Assembly: GCF_023065955.2 (NCBI RefSeq)
Contig: NW_026622819.1
Location: 2,527,501 to 2,591,500 of the forward strand
DNA length: 64,000 nt
Reading direction: 5' to 3'
Origin: Ursus arctos
Lineage: Eukaryota; Chordata; Mammalia; Carnivora; Ursidae
Shown: piece by piece, positions 59,641-64,000 of the stretch
How positions within the stretch are numbered: the first letter of the stretch is position 1
How the letters are laid out: the number at the start of each line of letters is the position of its first letter
Notes under the pieces: generated by a model
The model's input: only the letters and a program-made list of their open reading frames with translations
Told to the model about the DNA's origin: nothing
Databases searched by the model: none
Position numbers and translations under genes: made by a program

Positions 59641-61290
59641 CATGTGTTGGAGATGTAAAAACTACAGCCAATCCCTGGGATGCTGGTTGGCCTAAGTGAA
59701 AACAAGAACAAGATGCTGTTTTCTTTGTCTTTTTTTAAAGGTTTTGTGATACTTAAGTGAAATTGTTGAGGCCAAATACAAAAGATGAGTTGTCTGGAAT
59801 AAACTGCAAAGATTAAGTGCCAGGGCAGAGTTAGAGGAGAACAAGAGTCTACGCTGGACGTCACAGGGTTCTGAGCAAAGCTACACTCTGAGGACCCTTG
59901 GCGACCCTGTTGCATGCATCGCAGGAGCTGGGGAAAGAGCAAGAGTACTGGAAAGGGTGATGCTGTCCTCCCGTGGCTTCCCATGTGGATTTTCACGGAA
60001 CCACTACAATGTGCTCAACTTGGAAAGTATTACGCGTTCGATTAATGCAAACAGTAGATTCCTAGGTCAGGGGACTGCAAGAAACCTTGAATACCATTTA
60101 TGTTAAAACATTTGTCTGACCGAAACGAGATCCACAGACCACAGTGGTTCTGAACTCCCCCAGGTCGTGCGGCTTGCTTCCAACAGAAGCGGGGCCGGAG
60201 CGAGGTCGAGGGGATGGCTCTGGGTTTGGTCTTCCACATACGTGGAGGTCACTCATATTTGAGAGCTCACACGTGTTGTGAAACAAGTGGGACCCATCCT
60301 TTCCAAGTTCTTCACCAACTAAACCTTAAAAAAGTGTGTGTATCCACATGGTGCGTGTACGCGTGCAAATCCACTCCGTTTGGAACCCTGCACTGTATTT
60401 CTTCTTTGGCTTCATAGTCAAAATTCTGGGGGAAAAAAAATCTATGTCTTTTTATCTGTATTTACTTCCTCCCTAAAGACCCAGCTGCTGTCCTCCTGAT
60501 TGCTGGAATCTGCTCTCTTGTCACCGGCCGCGTCTCAGGTTATATGCTCATCAGCTACTTGCGATGGCATAGCCACCTCCTTCCTTGTTGCTATGGCGTT
60601 GCTCGGCCCTGGGGTTCCTCGTGACCTTTGCCAGCAACTTTTCCCTTGACGCTGCTTTCAATGCATATGTCCGGAGTCCACCCCGAGTCTGCCGCCTTCT
60701 CCTCTGACCTCGGGCACCTCAAGTACGTCTCTGTGTTCAGTGCTCGGCTGCACCCACTGACCATCAGCTCTCTGCCTCTGACAAGATAGGTGCTTGTAAA
60801 CACCTTCCGACATGGTGAGTTCTACCCTCACACCCCCCTTAGAGCCTGAGCCGGACATCCCCCAGGAACATCCCCCCTGCCTTGCTCCCAGAACGTTTCT
60901 CCACCTTGCGTCATCGTCCCTATTTTGGTAAATGACATTGCACCCACTCAGGCATGCACGTTAGAAGCCAGAGAACATTTTACATCCTCCCTTTCCTACT
61001 TCATCGGCAAGGAATAGTGATTAGTAAGGTTTATGGGATGCTCCCTGTGGTCCAGTCCCCACAGCGAGGCAGAACCAAGGGGCCGGGCCCAGCTGGGGGA
61101 GGGCTGCATTTTTACTCTGATATGTTCCTGTAATATGATCATTTTACTGGCTACATCAGCAATTCCCAGCACAGACCTGGTGCCGGGCAGGCATGTCATA
61201 ATTACCTGTGGGATCATGGAGTAGATGGCAATCTTTCTGTGAGAGTCTGGACGACAGCGGAGTTCCACACATTTAATGGGATTCTGGCCT
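59641..61290. other. Unique non-coding DNA
   Basis: No exon or repeat recognised. Beyond 59640 a weaker similarity to the sequence after 62160 may continue for about 25 bases. Confidence 0.35.
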
Positions 61291-61415
61291 TGCATGCTCA
61301 TTCTCTGTCTCTGTCTCTCTGTTTCTCTCTCTCTCCCTCTCTCTCTCTCTATATATATATGAACACATATAATATATATTTATCTTTCTATATATAAATA
61401 TATATAACAGAAACA
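61291..61415 (+). repeat. (TC)n followed by (TA)n microsatellite
   Basis: tctctgtctctctg units turn into ctctctctctat and then into an AT-alternating run to about 61412. It directly precedes a SINE. Confidence 0.95.
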
Positions 61416-61419
61416 TATG

Positions 61420-61607
61420 GGGTACCTGGGTGGCTCAGTCATTAAGCGTCTGCCTTTGGCTCAGGTCATGATCCCAGGGTCCTGGGATCGAGCCCCGCAT
61501 TGGGCTCCCTGCTCAGCAGGAAGCCTGCTTCTCCCTCTCCCACTCCCCCTGCTTGTGTTCCCTCTCTTGCTGTGTCTCTCTCTGTCAAATAAATAAAATC
61601 TTTAAAA
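61420..61607 (+). mobile_element. CAN SINE, full length
   Basis: Head ggtacctgggtggctcagtc, tcaggtcatgatcccagggt, cctgggatcgagccccgcat, ccctgcttgtgttccctctc, and tail aaataaataaaatctttaa plus poly-A. No clear duplication can be seen because the left flank is an AT microsatellite. Confidence 0.95.
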
Positions 61608-62073
61608 AAAAAACCTATAAAATATATGTAGGAAGATTTATATGTCTGTGTATTTATAGATCCATTTATATTTATTCAATACCCATTTATTCATCAACTA
61701 TTTATTGAGTGTTAACTAAATGTATACATAAATCTATTATGGAACTATCTTGATATTTCAATTTCCCTTTTGGATTTACAGTTTCATAATGCCCAGCTGA
61801 AAGTGAGGTACCCTTTATGACAAGAACAACCTTTGGCTAAGTGGTTTAGACATGACTGTGATGGTCGTACAAATACTATACTTACATCCGCCATGTTTAT
61901 GAAAGCCAGCCTAAATTAATCAATAGTTGGAGAACAGCAGGTTGAACCACTTTATGAAAAATACAAAAATGCGTTGCATACCTGAAGGGAACTGTGAAGA
62001 GAGCAGAGTTCTTGCTCTGTTTTTAGAGACTCCCATTGTGCTTTCAGGCCTTAAGGGAGCCAGGCGGACCCCT
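61608..62073. other. Unique AT-rich non-coding DNA
   Basis: Nothing recognised. Confidence 0.4.
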
Positions 62074-62160
62074 CTTACCTGCAGGGGCCATCAGCCAGAG
62101 TCACCAGAGAGAGAGATGTAAGTGTGGGCTTTTGTGTTTCCTCACGTCTCGGCCTCCCAG
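62074..62160 (+). repeat. Left inverted-repeat arm plus 56-bp direct repeat, copy 2
   Basis: 62074-62106 is the reverse complement of 62676-62708 at 32 of 33 bases. 62105-62160 matches 59585-59640 at 52 of 56. The two similarities adjoin but do not overlap by more than two bases. The minus-strand reading of the arm ends in a splice-donor-like caggtaag. Confidence 0.88.
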
Positions 62161-62179
62161 TCTGTGATGGAGAAGTACA

Positions 62180-62480
62180 CAGCTGAGGCTTGCAGGCCGT
62201 GTGCTTTCGGTGGCAACTGCTCGAGTGTGCCTTTGCAGTACACACACAGTCATGTACGACACACGAGTGAGTGTTGTGTTCCAACAAGACTTGCCCAGTG
62301 GACACTGAAAACTGAATTGCATGTACTTTTCATGTGTCATAAGATATTCCTCTTTTGACTTTGTTGTTGTTGTCCAACAATAAAAAAGTATAGAAAGTAT
62401 TCTTAGCTCCAGGACCTTAAAGAAACAAGTGGTGGTCTGAATGTGACCTGCAGACTGTTGTTGGCGGACTGCTCCCTGGA
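62180..62480 (+). mobile_element. Decayed hAT-Charlie (MER1-type) DNA transposon
   Basis: The order gcttgcaggccgtgtgcttt, gtggcaactgctcgagtgtg, tgttccaacaagacttgccc, gtggacactgaaaactgaat, cttttcatgtgtcataagat, caacaataaaaaagtata, attcttagctccagga and ggcggactgctccctg follows a Charlie-group element ('tttgcgggccat ... ttccaataaaactttattt ... tagtttgccgacccctg'). Non-autonomous, no coding capacity. Confidence 0.65.
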
Positions 62481-64000
62481 CGGGGACATGGACAATTAGA
62501 CAAAACTGCAGTCAGATGTGTCGTTTTTATAAAACAAGTCATGTGCGTGAGACACAGGGCAATGATAGCCGGGCTGGGTAATGTCAGTCCCCGGCTGAAA
62601 CAGACCTTAGTCCAAAGCTCACATGGACACAGACAAGCCCAAAGGAAACAGTGGTCAGAGGAGGCATGGGATCATTGGTGACTCTGGCTGATGGCCCCTG
62701 AAGGTAAGGTAGGGGTCCAGGTAAGGTAGAAAGAGAGTGATGGTGTGAGGGTGATCGGGGAGCCTTCGCACCCATGCCAGAGGGCAAGAGAAAGCAAGGC
62801 TCAGCCTGTGCAGAACAAGGAAGAAGTTTCTTGCATCCAACCCGTAACCTTCTTACAGCAATTACGGAAATGGAACATTGCAAGATTGACTGGGAAACTG
62901 TAACAACCTCATTCATTCTGGTCTCTTCTAGCCAGATAGCAATTAAAAGACGATCTTTAACGAGCAGTTCTCAAGGAGTGTCCCTTAATTACGTTCCCTG
63001 GCTTCGGCAAGTTTAATTGTATGCATTTCTCGCTTCTGTTAACCTTAACAGTAAAGTGCGACAAGGCTGCAAAGCTGACTCTCTGCTCTGGAAGACCACT
63101 TTATTTTAGGCATCTGCAGCCCTACCATTTCCAGGGGGAGCACTGGGCCTCACCAACTAAAGGCTGTTAACGTGACTTTGAAAGGTAAACAACTGGAGGA
63201 GACGTTCTGCAATAATGAGCCCAGACTTCAGGAGTAGATTGGCTCGTGTGTGTTTCTGTGCCCCGGGGACAGTTTCTATCATCACGGGGTCCACATCGAA
63301 TGTCAGAAACAGTCACTGCTGCTTGATGTACCTAAACCTTGGTGTTAATCGGATTTCGTACACCTCAGTGTAAATCAGATTTTGTTTGCCAATTTTCTCA
63401 CCAAGAGTCTGAGAGACTAGACATGAGGCAAACAATGGAGGTTTGGAAGCAAAATAAATTTTCCCTATTACAAAGGAAAAACAAATAAAATGCTAGACAG
63501 GTATGTTCAGCTACACATTTTTACCTATAAGACATACACGGAAAGAAGATAGTGGGGACAACACTTATATGGGGAAAAGCCACAAATGCCTTCCAAAAAA
63601 GAAACCTTAAATGTTTACTTCAAAAACTCATGGATTCTGGTAAACTGAAACTATAAAAACATTATTTTAAAGTTCAAGATGAAAACCAGGGTTAGCTGAA
63701 AAGGGGGACGTGCATTTACTGTTACAGAAAGCTGTAGGCAAGCTGTACATGATGGCCTCCTCATCTGGACGCCAGAGACAAAACCCACACGCGGATATTT
63801 CATGTATATGTGTACTTGCTTATTCTACATTAAGGAGAAAAGATGATGAGCAAAATATTTTTTTCACACCACAATGCATTTAAATTAATCCTGGTTCTTT
63901 TTCTGTAGTGAACCCTAGATATCAATGATTCGAAGGTTAAACCACGTTTTCAGTGCATGTTTGAGAGACGGCAGGAAGGACGACTCTACTAGGCACTAGT
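62481..64000. other. Unique non-coding DNA with the right inverted-repeat arm
   Basis: The arm at 62676-62708 pairs with 62074-62106. After it a gtaaggtag motif recurs (62704-62712 and 62722-62730). From 62850 to the end I recognise no exon or repeat. 63430-63660 is A-rich. Confidence 0.4.

Noticed and set aside
61025..61220. Possible MIR-like 'gacctggtgccgggcaggca' segment
   Set aside because: The match is confined to one short phrase, without the MIR core.

Overview
This is a stretch of mammalian nuclear genome, and it reads as intergenic DNA or part of a very large intron. I recognise no protein-coding exon, RNA gene, prokaryotic operon, CRISPR array or viral gene. The host is a carnivoran: about a dozen tRNA-Lys-derived CAN SINEs are present, each with a (CT)n block and an AATAAA-bearing A-rich tail, alongside carnivoran L1 3' ends. 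SINE heads of the ggggcgcctgggtgg type, with no dog-type SINEC_Cf copies (gggatccctgggtgg), point to an arctoid caniform such as a bear, seal or weasel relative rather than a dog or cat. The lineage call is inference from repeat families.

Layout: 1-6.6 kb is mostly unique DNA with one reversed MLT1-type LTR and a short CpG-dense patch. 6.7-14.6 kb is repeat-rich, with SINEs, a reversed old L1, a patchwork MaLR LTR and a young L1 carrying a 5' inversion plus an apparent 3' transduction. 15-31 kb is mostly unique DNA, often AT-rich and homeodomain-site-like, with L2, MER20 and microsatellites and an unexplained 33-bp-arm hairpin near 22.2 kb. 32-42 kb is a nest of two consecutive old L1M/L1ME copies on the + strand, interrupted by younger L1 3' ends and SINEs. 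42-55 kb is mixed unique DNA, including an MIR broken by a composite SINE-L1 insertion, a 350-bp AC-rich satellite, a head-to-head SINE pair and a GC-rich CpG patch at 53.6 kb. 55-59 kb is again old L1, carrying a second young L1 with a 5' inversion. 59-64 kb holds a SINE, a decayed hAT-Charlie element and two unexplained local duplications.

I found no convincing new gene system. The best leads are structural: the hairpin at 22159-22249, the SINE-L1 composite at 44831-45226, the L1 with both 5' inversion and 3' transduction at 12944-13606, a SINE with 24 extra bases at its 5' end at 39577-39790, and the direct and inverted duplications around 59.6 and 62.1-62.7 kb. Family names come from recall of consensus sequences, not from a database search; subfamily names are approximate.
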